From contig NC_092680.1 of the NCBI RefSeq assembly GCF_964355755.1, positions 9,587,001-9,651,000 on the forward strand: DNA of 64,000 bases, in the 5' to 3' direction. This DNA is from Antedon mediterranea. Taxonomy: Eukaryota > Echinodermata > Crinoidea > Comatulida > Antedonidae. Positions 40,690 through 52,556 of the stretch are shown one piece after another (position 1 is the first letter of the stretch; each line of letters begins with the position of its first letter). The notes under the pieces were generated by a model. It did no database searches and had not been told where the DNA came from. It was given only the letters and a program-made list of their open reading frames with translations. A program made the position numbers and the translations under genes.

Positions 40690-42882
40690 TTTTCTTTTAC
40701 GTTTTAGCCCATTTTTGTTCAGCTTTGATAAAGTTACATGCGTGTTCATATTTTATTAAATTGGAAATTTCCGTTTTGTATACATTCCATATTGTTTGTG
40801 AAATATTTTCTTCTTTTAATAAATTATTATAGGTAAAACCTGACTTATAAATACAAAAACAGAAAATAGAAATAAGTTCATTTATGAGTTTGCTGTTAGT
40901 ATTCCCTGTAACAATGTTTATCCAACTGGAAAATTGATGGCGTGTTTCGTTGGCAGGGAAACACGTTACAATCATTAAATCAAACTTTCTCCAGAATGAT
41001 TGAATTGTTTTACAAAGAAATATCATATGTTTTTTATTTTCTATTTCAGTTTTACATTTTTTGCATAGGTCAGTTTCCACTAACTTCCATAATTTAAGCT
41101 TTGCACTACATGCTAAAATTCTGTGCAACAGTTTGAAATTCAATTGGCAAACTTTAACTATATGTTTAGAGCTAACAACTTTATTAAACCATATTTTATG
41201 CCAATTTAACTCAACACCTAATTCAAATTCCCACTTTGCTTGAGATATTGGAATGGATGCTTTGTTATTAACAATGTGTCTATGAAATATTGAAGATTTG
41301 TTTTCCTTATAAAATAAACTTATAATCTACATATTTATCATTTACATTTTCAACAATTGGTGATGTTACTATTTGTTTCCATTTATTTGGTATAGCATTG
41401 ATAATTGAGAAATATTCTATGAAACCATTTTCTTTATGAATCAACTTGGGAAGCAACTCTTGGTATGTTATTACTGTAGTTCATTATTAATAATGATATC
41501 ATTTATTTTCGGAATCCCGAATTTAACCAATTGCTAAGGTACATTGAATTACCTTGCAGAGTTATATATTTATTTTCCCACAGCTGTTGAGATTTGATTT
41601 CATTTGCAGTTAGTGGTTCTGAACTTATAATATTGTTTAGAATCACAGCCGCATTTAATAATTGTAGATAAAATATTGGCATGTCTTTTTAAAATTGTAT
41701 GGTTTTCTTTATTCATTTTAGTAATTTTAACTGTACATTCAAATGGATACATATAGTATTTCAGAATGAATTTCCATTTCCCAGGGTCAGGGCTTAATAG
41801 CCTCTTGATCCAACTCAGTTTTAAAGACTTAACTAAAACATTAAAATCTACCATGTTGAGACCACCGTCTTCAATTTTATTGATAAGTGTTTTTCTTTTA
41901 ATTTTTTCCTTTTTTCTTCCCCATAGGAAATGAAAAATTTATTTTTCAACTAGAGGAAAAATATGTGTAGGTACATCTATAATACTGGCGTTGTATATAA
42001 GTTTGGATATAGCCAGTGTTTTAATAATTGTTATTTTCCCAAGAAAGGATAAATATCTTTTTTCCCATAATTTTAATGTATTTTTTAAGTTAATAATTTT
42101 GTCATCCCAATTTTTTTTTCACATGAATTGGTATTATAGCCAACATATATTCCAAGAAAGTTTATTGGTTCCTTCGTCCATGAAATATTGAACGGAGTGG
42201 AGTTACTAAATCTACTTGAACCAATCCAAATGCCTTTTGTTTTTTTATTCAATTTTAGACCTGATATGTTATAAAACGTCTGTATTTCATTAAAAAAAAT
42301 TTCTAAACTGCGTCCTTCACTTGTGAAAATTACAGTATCATCTGCCAATTGTGCAATTTTTACTATATTATCATTGTTTTCTGTGCTTGGTAGTTTAATA
42401 CCTTTGCAGTGTCGATTTTCTCGTATGTTAATTGCCATGATTTCGGCAACTAAAATAAATAACAAAGCGGACAATGGACAGCCCTGTCTTACTCCACAGT
42501 TCATTTTAAAAAGTTTTGGATATCCAACCATTATTAGTTATTTTACACATTGTATCCGTGTAAATTATTTGTATCCATTTTATGAACGATTTACCAAATC
42601 TAAATTTTTCCAGAACTTTGAACATTAGGTTTCTGTCTATTGAATCAAAGGCTTTGGCGAAGTCAAGGAATATCATCGCACCTGGTATATTTTATCTATT
42701 GTATAAGTTAATAAATCTTCCACTAATCTTATATTTTCTGGTCCAAATCTTCCTTTTATATAACCCTTTTGATCGAAATTTATTATTGATCCAATAATTT
42801 CATGCATTCGGTTAGTTAGGGCATGTGCCATAATGGTTGTGATAACTTTGTCGATTTTTGAAACAAAATTTGGACAAAAACA
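40690..42882 (-). pseudogene. L1/Tx1-like LINE fragment (RT and zinc-binding C-terminus)
   Basis: From right to left on the minus strand: NFVSKIDKVITTIMAHALTN and FDQKGYIKGRFGPENIRLVE (RT N-terminal motifs, 42700-42890), then CGVRQGCPLSALLFILVAEI, IAQLADDTVIFTSEGRS (42085-42531, catalytic LADD box) and NFLGIYVGY, then KLLHRILACSAKLKLWKL with CKKCKTEIENKKHMIFLCKT (40697-41143, the zf-RVT zinc-binding end). The wording is L1/Tx1-type, unlike the CR1/L2-type LINEs elsewhere here. Frameshifts and stops between pieces make it a dead 5'-truncated copy. Confidence 0.85.
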
Positions 42883-43698
42883 TGTTAACCTTGACTTTGT
42901 TGATGTTACCCCTGGTCAATGATTACAGGGATGTTTTCCGTCGTTGAGAGATCTAAGAATAGTAATACACAATAAATGATGACAAGGATTTTATAGATGT
43001 TCTACTCATATGTGGCAAATCTTTAATGACCTCTTATCATCAAACATAGTAAGCTTAAAACTATAGTACATCTGCTAGGCCTACTGTATTTCATAACTCT
43101 AAAAATACTAACAATGAAGCATTGTCTCTCAACTAAGGTCGTGTTAAATAAGTAATAAACCTGTAACACTTCTTCACCTTCCTATTATACCAAGGTGAAC
43201 ATCAATATCAATAATACATGACTTGTACTTGTGTCTAGGGTCTGTTTCTGCTGCATAACGCAATTTAACCGGTTATTTTAAAATAGATTAAAAATAGATA
43301 ACAATAACAAGACCGCGTTTCTGCTCAATTTGTGCTCCGAAATAACCGGTTAAATCTATGGGTGGTCGTCGAGCAAAACGTCATCATTACCCAAAATGCA
43401 ATACACTCAGACGGAAGTAGTAAGTTGGCTGTTTGTTTACATCGACGTCGTCAGTACACACGTGTGTATATCGCCGAACATCTCAAACATGTTAAAATAA
43501 TAAAATGTTGTCTACAGGTCTACAAGTTTTGTTTTTTGTAAAGCCTACTTACTGATCGCTAATAAAATTAATTCTCATGGCGCCTTCAATAACATGGGGA
43601 GGGTCGCCTAAGATAATTTTTATCTAGCCTAAAATTCCTCAACAAAGGCGATGATGATACGGCCCTTCCCACGTGAACGACTGTTGTCTTGCGAGCGC

Positions 43699-44310
43699 GG
43701 TCCTAAAAAAAAACCAAACGGAAACAAAAACGAGACTTAGAATGTTGCAATACCTACCAAACGAGAGTAAATAATTGTTAATTAATTATGAAACCCTAAC
43801 TTTTATAGCAAAAATCGTCCGAATTTATGTTAAAAACGACGAGTTTAGCCACAAAAACTTAAATCAAACGAGTATCCAAATCATAGAATATCGCACGCAC
43901 ATAGTGCCTTTAATAGAATAATGAGTATTAAACATTGTTTCGTATATTTATGTACTAACATAAATAATAACACATTTCTATGCTTAATAAAATCATATTT
44001 AATATATTATCAAAGGCTCTCATAACCTTTGTTTTCGGTCGATGTGATGTTTTTCTAAAAAAATTATATAAAACGATCAAATTAAGATTGTTCATTGTTC
44101 TCCTATTAAAGGCACTAAGGGCGTGCCATAAATACGCTCGTTTGGATTAAGTTTTTGTTGCTAAATTCATCGTTTATAACATAAATTCGGATGATTTTTG
44201 CTATAAAATTTGGGTTTTCATAATTAATTAACCATTATCTACTATCGTTTGGTAGGTATTTGCAACATTCTGAGTCCCTTTTTTTTCCGTTTTGGTTTTA
44301 ATATAGGACC
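43699..44310. mobile_element. Foldback MITE A (about 190-bp arms)
   Basis: GGTCCTA...AAAACCAAACGG (43699-43722) and its arm to about 43890 are the inverse of 44135-44310, with shared words such as CTACCAAACGA, TTAATTAATTATGAAA and TTTATAGCAAAAATC. It lies inside the TA-flanked transposon and touches the next foldback element at 44317. Confidence 0.75.
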
Positions 44311-44316
44311 ATCCAT

Positions 44317-45413
44317 GGGTGTCACGAAAGCTCAGACCACGAAAGCTCAGACCCCCTAAGACCTAAGATCACGAAAGCTAAGACCCAACACCTAAGATTA
44401 CAAATACTAAGATATACTACAGCTTAAAAACAATACTTGTTTATCCATACATAATTTTAAACACAGTAGGTTTCATTTATTACCATAAATATAATTTAAT
44501 ACTACCGCAAAACATAGATAAACTCACATTATTTTCGCCCGTTGAGTAAATGTATATTTTTTCTTTACAACAAACAAACTTGACGGGTTGTGTGTTGGTA
44601 CTGTATATATTTACTCCATTGTGTTGGTTCAGAGGATGTTTTTCTTACGCACCTGCCTTTCTTGTATTTTGACTCCAAATTTGTTGACTAACTTTATCCT
44701 GAACACCACACTTTAAAATTAGGACTTATAAGTACTTTCAGAAGGAGAAACACATAATAACAAATAAATAAATCCTTTAAATTGATGATTTTACAGATGT
44801 GTTTCTTTGTACTGTATACTTTAATGACAATGTAACTCCTCGAGCTCCCCATGCTCAATGTTTTTGTTTCTATGGAGCGCCAAAAGAGCAACAATAATAG
44901 TACAAGTATAAAAACAGAAAGAAAACGAAACAAAAAAACTTATCATGATTTTTAAATTAAAATTTATTTGCCAGTATTTATTTCATCGTACTTGCATGAT
45001 TATACTATTATCATTACAATTTTAATTTTACATTGTTCCATCCACACTGTAGATGGACTCCACAGAGTTTTCAGCCCTCTATATAATTTTTGCTCTTTTG
45101 ATGTTCCATAGAAACAAAAACATTGAACATGGCCCATGGGGTAGGCCTACTGTACTGTAGGCTAGTCATTTTGTGTGCGAGAAAAACGTCTGTAAAATCA
45201 TCAATTTAAAAATGTATTTGTTACTTTTTATGTGATTCTTTTTCATGAAAGTGCCAATTCTAAGGTGTTGGTATTCAGAATAAATGTTGGGAGTTAAAAT
45301 ACAAGGCAGGTGCGAAAGATAAATATTTGTAATCTTAGGTGTTGGGTCTTAGCTTTCGTGATCTTAGGTCTTAGGGAGTCTGAGCTTTCGTGGTCTGAGC
45401 TTTCGTGACACCC
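44317..45413. mobile_element. Mutator-like foldback element B (1097 bp)
   Basis: The ends GGGTGTCACGAAAGCTCAGA...and reverse complement are near-perfect inverted repeats for at least 85 bp, built from repeated ACGAAAGCT(C/A)AGACC units. The target duplication is GACCATCCAT on both sides (44307-44316, 45414-45423). The inverted similarity continues inward almost to a loop near 44940-45050, so the whole element is one large imperfect palindrome. The 10-bp duplication and TIR style fit Mutator-like elements. There is no ORF. Confidence 0.85.
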
Positions 45414-46439
45414 GACCATCCATACCCTTCGCGAGCGTGTACTAACGCCTCAAATTGCTTAGCTTGGGTAGTCCCCGGAACTCCACCCCAAATTCCTCTT
45501 TTATTTTCGCAAAAATGCTCTTATTTATTATCTGTGATTCTTTTCTATTGCCTGCCATCCTTCCCCGTACTTTCTCTCCCCCCACAACTGAATAACATAT
45601 CTTGTGATTTCATTCATCCACATACATGTTCACTTCTTCGTTCGACTGTCAAAACCACGAGGAAAACACGCACCGTATCCGACGGTATCCGACCCGGGGT
45701 CACAACTGTCAATCAAATAACCGTTATTTCGTGTTGCAGCTAAGAATTGCTCAGCGATAACCGGTTAAACGGCGTTCTAACACCGATTTAAATTGGTGTT
45801 TTTAACCGGTTATTTTGCGCTGCCTTTTAACCGGTTACCACAAATGTGTCCTGTTTCTGCTGCCAAGAAAATGGAGTTAATTTATTCACACCGATTTTAA
45901 TTTATTCACACCGATTTTAACCGGTTATTTTGTATGCAGCAGAAACAGGCCCTATTGATCAAGTTATACTTCATACGTAACCTATAAAATAACACAATGA
46001 TACTCTTATCTTAGTTGTCATAGTAACCATGCTGAATCCAAGGACGTTCCCTCATGGAAAGAATGTTAACCTTGGCTTACCCTCTCATTATACGGTGTAG
46101 AACCGCAACTGTAACCATATTGTATAAACAACATATCTATCCTAAGGGTAATATCTATCATCCTGAACAATAACTACATTATGGAAATTATCTCTATAAT
46201 ACAAAATAATACAGAGAATAATATATTACTTTATAGTAATTGACACAATGAAACTTTACGTACCTAAGAATAGTAATACACAATAAATGATGACAAGGAT
46301 TTTATAGATGTTACACTCATATGTGGCAAATCTTTAATGACCTCAGGCCACCTATGCCCACCCTGTCACCTTGTGTACTTGGACTATTCCAAATTAGTCC
46401 GGGGGATTTATGGGCGTCACACCCTCCTCCACTAAAAAA

Positions 46440-47030
46440 AATGACGTAACGGCATTTCAAACTTAATCTACAAATATGTACATAATGAGAAATTAAAACA
46501 CTTTTGAAGAACGAAAAAAAAAATATATATAATACATCCCGGCCATATCATCGGTAAACTAACTGCCGAACAACCGACACGACTGGGGTATAAATAGATA
46601 CGATATAAAATTCAGTTTTCGCTGCTTTTCGCTTGTTCTGTCGATGCTTTCTGTTATCTTCATACAAGATGGGTCAGGCGTTCCCATGGTGCTGTAAGTC
46701 AGTGTTTGAGGTGGACGCCTATTTCGGATTGGCCGGTCTTCTGCTTCCTCTACTACACTACCAGTATTGGAAATTCTGTTATCATTGTCCTGTAGTTGAT
46801 CAACTAATTCATCCTCATTTGACCTGTCATCAGCGAAACATTGCTGTTCATCCATGTTTGGTGCCAGATCCTGAATTTGCGGTACGTCAGTTTCATCGAC
46901 AAATAGCCTATAGGGTATGTTTCTTTATGAGACAAGGTATATTGATGAGAAATTGGAGTAGTATTAAAGATATAAGAATAACCAAGTGGAACAGATTGTA
47001 TTACCCACTCAGTGTAGACAGGATGTACAG
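46440..47030 (-). pseudogene. Ty3/gypsy pol C-terminal fragment
   Basis: The minus frame from about 46915 reads NIPYRLFVDETDVPQIQDLA, then NMDEQQCFADDRSNEDEL and RNRRPPQTLTYSTMGTPD, ending at 46559. Ty3 pol proteins commonly end with such an acidic stretch followed by RR.R.PP.RLTY..LG. The polypurine tract and LTR start lie just to the left. The rest of pol is missing at the junction with the + strand Gmr1-like element near 47030. Confidence 0.65.
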
Positions 47031-47059
47031 TATTACACTCATTATGTGCCATTTGCTGG

Positions 47060-47655
47060 TCACATGAGTGTTGAGAAAACAAAGTAGGGTACTGAACCAA
47101 TTCTATTGGCCAGGTATATTTAAAGATGTGGTAGGAAACATACTTTGATACCATTACCGATTATAAGTACACCATTTAAACGTATAGCGATAGACATTGT
47201 TGGACCCTTATCTAGAAAAAGCCGTAATAACAAATATATGCTTACCATAGACTATGCTACGAGATATCCAGATGCAATCCCGTTATCCAATGTTAGAGCC
47301 GAAACAGTAGCCAGGGCTCTAATAGAAGTCTTTACTAGTGTAGGATTACCCGAAGAGATTGTACATGATCAGGGAACTAACTTCATGTCTTCAATTATGC
47401 AATCTATATGTAGTATGTTGGGGATTAATCAATTAAAGACTACAGTGTACCACCCCCAAAGCAATGGGCTTGTTGAAAGATTTCACGGTACATTAAAGAA
47501 TATGATAAGGACACTTACAGTTAATCAAAGAAAAATTGGGATGACTACATACCCCCTTTCTGTTTGCATACAGAAAAGTTCTTAGTAAAGCGACGGGCCA
47601 TTCACCTTTTAAATTGCTTTATGGTAGAGAGGTGAGGGGACCCTTGATTATACTT
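47060..47655 (+). pseudogene. Gmr1-like integrase, zinc-binding and catalytic core
   Basis: A damaged HHCC region keeps GHMSVEKTK and FYWPGIFKDV but lacks the Cys pair through a small deletion near 47140. The core shows IAIDIVGPLSRKSRNNKY (first Asp), VHDQGTNFMSS (second Asp) and QSNGLVERFHGTLKN (Glu), a complete D,D,E set. The frame ends in a shift at about 47575, and the LINE is inserted at 47656. It continues at 51190. Confidence 0.85.
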
Positions 47656-47689
47656 TTTTTTTTTTTTTTTTTTTTTTTATTCAGTATAT

Positions 47690-47742
47690 TACACAGAGGC
47701 GCCTTACAAGATGGAACCATCTTAGCTTCAAGGCGCCTCAGA
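47690..47742 (-). other. 3' stem-loop of the LINE
   Basis: GAGGCGCCTTA and TCAAGGCGCCTC pair across an inner AAGATGG/CCATCTT helix. Such a 3' hairpin near the tail may be the reverse transcriptase recognition site, as known for stringent LINEs. Confidence 0.6.
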
Positions 47743-47810
47743 TTAACAAATACAATATTTTAAAACAACTAACAGAAACATCAATTAAATCTTCCAGAAT
47801 TAACAAGAAA

Positions 47811-50800
47811 TTATTGTACATAATAAAATAATAAAACATTTTCACAATTCGAAAGAAGATCGGAACCAAAAATAAAAATTTCACTTAAAAATGTAAAATT
47901 AAATGTTAAAGAAAACTCCTTGGCTAAGATATCCTCAATAATTGAGTTAGCGCTTACAAGTAGAATATCTCTTTGTGTATTATAATTAGGGCAGTAACAT
48001 AAGAAATGAAGCGGATTCTCAACATTAAAGCCACAAGTACAATTTGGATTGTCCCGAAGTCCATGTAAGAATAAATGCGAATTGAGACAGCTGAAACCAA
48101 GTCGGATTCTAGTGTGAATTTGGTTAATCTTCTTATCACCTGTATCATAATAAGAACGTTTTTTTGTTTCAAACAAATTGGATTTCAGTAGCAATTTTTT
48201 AAACTCAACAAGAAATGAGGAATTTTTTATTTCATTATTTAACTCATTCCAATGTGTTATAATAGATGGGACAAAAGATAAACGATATGATGTGGTCTTA
48301 CAAAATGGAATTATTATATTTCGGATGTTACGCAAGTTATAAACTTCAATATTGTCAGAAAAATTAAATAAGGAGTAAAGATACACTGGTGTTAACTTAT
48401 GAATAATTTTAAAAAACAGTATTAGGTTAAGAAATTGTCTACGTTTTTCCAATGATAACCAGCCTAATTCTTGTCTTAATGCATTATGACTTGTATGTTT
48501 CCACGCACCAGTACATATTCTACCTGCAGAAATCTGGATATTTTCTAGTTCATCACTTAATTTATCTGGAATATTACACCAAACAGGAGCTGCATATTCC
48601 ATTAATGGTCTAACGTGTGATGTGTAAATGTGACAGAGAGCCTGTCGAGGTAGAATATGTTTGACACGACGTAGCATATTTAAAGATAAAGACGCTTTGT
48701 TAATTACAGATTGGATATGGGAATCCCACTTGAGTTTTGCATTAAGCATTACACCAAGATGCCTATGATCATTTACAAATTGTAGATTTACATTATTGAA
48801 ATTTAAACTAACATAGTTATCTAAATGTTTACGTGTAAACAGTATAGCTTTCGTTTTGTTAGCATTGAATGTTACTTTCCATTTTTTTGCCCAATTATAA
48901 ATGACATTAAGATCACCATTTAATTTTTGTTCTGAAATATTACGATCTGTACAAATATCATATAACGAAGTATCATCTGCATATAAACTAATATTAGATT
49001 TGATATTATCAACCATATCATTTATGAATACAATAAATAAAATGGACCCAAAACAGATCCTTGGGGTACTCCTGCTGTAATGGTCACCCAATGACTGGTA
49101 GTTCCTTCAATAATAACACGTTGCTCACGTGAGTTTAAGTAACTTTGGAACCATTTTAGAAGAGTGCCATTAATTCCATATTGATTTAATTTGTATATAA
49201 TCCCATTATGCCAAACTTTATCGAAGGCTTTGGAAATATCCAAAAATACCGAGATTACTTCTTTCCTTAAATCTAAAGCTCTATTAAATGTATCTAGAAG
49301 ATAAAGAAGTTGATACGTTGTCGAGTCACCTGGTGTAAAACCAGATTGGAATTGAGTAAGAAGTTTATTATCCACAAAGTATTTATATACTATATCAAAA
49401 ACTGCACGCTCAAAAATGTTTGCAAAGTTGGAAAGTATGGATATAGGGCGATAGTTCTCAATAAGGGATTTATTGCCTTTTTTATGCAGAGGAATGCCAT
49501 TTGATTTTTTCCATTCTACAGGAAAATATCCTTGGCTTATGCAGAAGTTATAAAGCTTTGTCAAATGGGGTGCAATAATTTCAGCAGATTCTTTTAGTAT
49601 GATACTGTGAATTTCATCAGGTCCCATCGCCTTGTTTTTATCCAGCATAGTTAATAATTTCATGATCTCATCAACAGATAATTTGAGAGTTGAGAGTCTC
49701 GATGCAGTTCTATATGTGAAGTCCGAAGGAAAATCATCATGATTAGGAATAAACGATTGAGATTTAAAATAATTGTTAAACGCTTTAACTTTCTCACTAT
49801 TTAAAGTTAGGACATCATCGTTTAATTTGATTGGAGGAATCTTATAATATTGTTTGGAATTACAAACTGAATTTATGGTAGACCACCAAGTTTTTGAATC
49901 ACAGTTTTTATTCATTAATAAATCAAATTGTTTATCCAAAAAAGTTTGTTTAGCTTTTCTTATTGCTTTAACAACTTTTGCGCGAATTTTCTTAAAACGT
50001 TGCATATGCGAATTTGAGTTATTTCGAGTTGAATGGGCGCGATTTCTTTTTCGAATAAGAGTTCTAATATGAGCATTAATCCAAGGCTTGTCATTAGGAC
50101 GCACAGTTATAATTTTAGATATAATATAGTTATCAACACAATTATTAAATAAGTCAATCCAATTATGACAAACATCTTCAACCTTTGAAGATGAATAAAC
50201 TTCTTCCCAATTTACAGAATTAAGAGCATTACGATATAAATTAAAATCAGTTTTTTCAAAAAGATATATTTTACGATTGTATGGCTTGTCCCGTGTGATA
50301 CGAATATCAATATTTGCATATACTGGACTGTGATCACAATTTAAAAGTGGGCACAATGCACCAAAATCATTAATATATACATTTTGACTAGTAACTATAT
50401 GGTCAATACAAGACCGTTGGTCTTTTATACAACGTGTTGGCATATTGATGTGTTGAGTTAAACCGTTTTGTTGTAAAAATTCGTAAAATGATTTTCCAAA
50501 TCTATTTGTGTTTCCATCATTGTACCAGTTGTTATTTTGAGCATTCATATCGCCCATCATTAAAGTTAAGCTGTGTCGAGACAAAACAAAGTTATTAGTA
50601 CTGTTTTGAAAATAGTCAAGTAGATCCTGATCAGATTGAACATCACTTTGTGGTGGCCTATAACATACATAAGTCAAAATCGTCCAGTTTGAAACTTGTA
50701 TTTCACACCTTATCACATCTGACAAGAGATCATTACAAATATGGGAATCAACTAAGTGTATAGAATTAGATATGTAAAGAGCACATCCGCCGCCATGGCG

Positions 50801-51103
50801 GTTTCTATCATTTCTAATAGGTTCTTGATAACCGTCTAGTAAAATGTCATGGTTCAAGATAGTTTGATCTAGCCATGTTTCTGTTAAAGCAATAATATCA
50901 TAGTTATTTAAATTTGCTAGGTGTTGAATTTCAGCTAGTTTACCTGGAACGATTAGACTACGTATGTTAATATGGCAAACTGTAAACTGTTCCGGACCAG
51001 GATTTGGATGTATATCGCCGCACATTAAAAGCATGCACATTAGAATACTTAATTTGATAGCAACATTATTACGCCCCAAATTTATGATAAATAAATTATC
51101 CAT
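47811..51103 (-). pseudogene. LINE endonuclease-reverse transcriptase with one frameshift
   Basis: Frame 1 (49022-51103, 693 aa) starts with a hydrophobic stretch and CGDIHPNPGP (residues about 28-37), a 2A-like motif with His where Glu is usual. The endonuclease has NIRSLIVPGKLAE, ALTETWLDQ, GGGCALYISN, LMMGDMNAQNN and CDHSPVYANI. The RT has IENYRPISILSNFANIFER, SVFLDISKAFDKVWHNG and AGVPQGSVLGP. Frame 2 (47811-49091) resumes with SILFIVFINDMVDN, LYADDTSLYD (catalytic), RPLMEYAAPVWC and a C-terminal C-x-C...H...C knuckle (NCTCGFNVENPLHFLCYC). Loss of one base in the codons for GPIL near 49052 explains the break. APE-type, jockey/CR1 superfamily. Confidence 0.9.
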
Positions 51104-51189
51104 TATCAGTAAAAAAAATAAGTAAAGTACTCACTTTAAAAACGCTAGCACATATAAGAACACTTAGCCAAACGAACATTGATTATACT

Positions 51190-51657
51190 TAAAAGTAATT
51201 GGGTAGAGGATGAAGACAGGTCTACTGATGTTATCAAATACATGTTAGACATAAGAGAAAAAATGGAGAAATTAATGAAAGATGCTAATGTAAACAAACT
51301 TGAACAAGAAATTATGTCCCACAATTATAACAAGAATGCTATTCATATAGAATTTGTAGAAGGGGACAAAGTGTTGATATTCCTTGCAGTAGGAAATAGT
51401 AAATTAGACAGTAAGTGGCAAGGCCTCTTCACTGTGACTAAAAAGGTCAATGAGGTAAATTATGAAATATACATAGGAGGTAGAAGAAAAGAAAAACAAA
51501 TTCTACATGTTAATATGTTAAAGAGATGGTATGATAAAGTAGAAATAAGTAAAGATGGTTATTATGTAGTGACAAATGTCCAGTCGATAGAAGAAGTAGA
51601 CTTAAATGAAACAGTCCGTGACAATAATGAAAACATTTCTTCTGGTTTCGATTCGTA
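51190..51657 (+). pseudogene. Gmr1-like integrase C-terminus
   Basis: It reads NWVEDEDRSTDVIKYMLDIR, EFVEGDKVLIFLAVGNSKLD, KWQGLFTVTKKVNEVNYEI and ILHVNMLKRWYDKVEIS. This matches the C-terminal module of Ty3 integrases, with WQGLF where W.GPF/Y is usual. The acidic linker VDLNETVRDNNENISS follows and is then cut by the Penelope-like palindrome at 51658. Confidence 0.8.
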
Positions 51658-51758
51658 TAATAATATAAGTAGTTCTTTGATAGTAAACCAATAAAACTTA
51701 CGTTGGCAAGACAGTTTCGTCTAGCTGTCAGCTTGACTTCTTCAGTTGCTATGATGCG

Positions 51759-52265
51759 TTATGGCGCCGATTGGTCTCCTTTCCAGCCACTAGATGATTT
51801 TGTTGTGTAGCCTAGGGGACCAGTCGTCGTCAGAAGCTGATCGTAAATGTGAGATAGTTGGTGCGCGCCTTCGTCTCTATTCATCTTTGTATTTTTATTT
51901 TGCTTTCTTATGCTGATGCTTTCTTTAATTTTACGTTTAAGCCAAACTTGTTCTTTGTGTAGTACCTCTATCTTATCCCAGTTAGGTATGTGGTTGTGTG
52001 TGGTCATATGGTCCGTGATTGCTGATTTATGTAAAATGGAGGACGAAACTTTCCGTGATGCACGCGTCTGCATGTTCTGTGTGTTTTCCTCAACATCTTT
52101 CTTGTGCTCTTTAATTCTGGTTTTGAGTGCCCTACCCGTTTCCCCAATATACACATATACAAAGAGGATTCCTGTGGTGTCGTCTACAAAGTGGGGTGCA
52201 CCAACTGTGAGATGGTGTATATTGGGGAAACGGGTAGGGCACTCAAAACCAGAATTAAAGAGCAC
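51759..52265 (-). pseudogene. Penelope-like GIY-YIG domain, left arm
   Basis: Minus-strand copy of the GIY-YIG end. From its YIGETGR onward it is the same as the right copy, but before that the ORF crosses the spacer and reads foreign sequence (HHLTVGAPHFVDDTT), so the GVVY half of the domain is missing. Confidence 0.8.
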
Positions 52266-52556
52266 AAGAAAGATGTTGAGGAAAACACACAGAACATGCA
52301 GACGCGTGCATCACGGAAAGTTTCGTCCTCCATTTTACATAAATCAGCAATCACGGACCATATGACCACACACAACCACATACCTAACTGGGATAAGATA
52401 GAGGTACTACACAAAGAACAAGTTTGGCTTAAACGTAAAATTAAAGAAAGCATCAGCATAAGAAAGCAAAATAAAAATACAAAGATGAATAGAGACGAAG
52501 GCGCGCACCAACTATCTCACATTTACGATCAGCTTCTGACGACGACTGGTCCCTAG
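52104..52556 (+). pseudogene. Penelope-like GIY-YIG domain, right arm
   Basis: The open frame of 150 residues has GVVY and VYIG (the two GIY-YIG strands), the conserved Arg in RIKEH, and a C-terminal basic tail ending in LLTTTGP. Its first 16 residues are the spacer and part of the left arm. It lacks the RT domain, so it is a 5'-truncated piece. The nuclease core looks complete, but no independent function is implied. Confidence 0.8.

Larger units (their letters stand above)
43238..45952. mobile_element. DNA transposon with TA target duplication and AACCGGTT clusters
   Basis: The ends are inverted repeats: GGGTCTGTTTCTGCTGCATA on the left, GGGCCTGTTTCTGCTGCATA as reverse complement on the right. 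TA flanks both sides (43236-43237, 45953-45954). The palindrome AACCGGTT occurs at least six times near the ends (about 43269, 43343, 45758, 45809, 45828, 45918), placed like subterminal transposase-binding sites. There is no transposase ORF. Two other elements sit inside. The superfamily is unresolved. Confidence 0.75.
42883..46423 (-). mobile_element. Ty3 LTR region interrupted by a DNA transposon
   Basis: The minus strand has a polypurine stretch GTGGAGGAGGG followed by TGTGACGCCC at about 46423, as at a 3' LTR start. Continuing left, an 84-bp word (46262-46345) recurs as a direct repeat at 42950-43033 (AAGAATAGTAATACACAATA...). The sequence between is cut by the transposon 43238-45952. 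The LTR end could be at 42883 (GGTTAACA) or within; both TGTTAACC at 42883 and near 46069 are possible. Confidence 0.5.
47656..51178 (-). mobile_element. Nearly intact LINE with poly(A) tail and 12-bp target duplication
   Basis: It is flanked by TTGATTATACTT on both sides (47644-47655 and 51179-51190). On the minus strand it ends in a long A run (T run 47656-47680 on the + strand). One long coding region is broken by a single frameshift near 49052. The 3' untranslated part contains a stem-loop. Confidence 0.9.
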
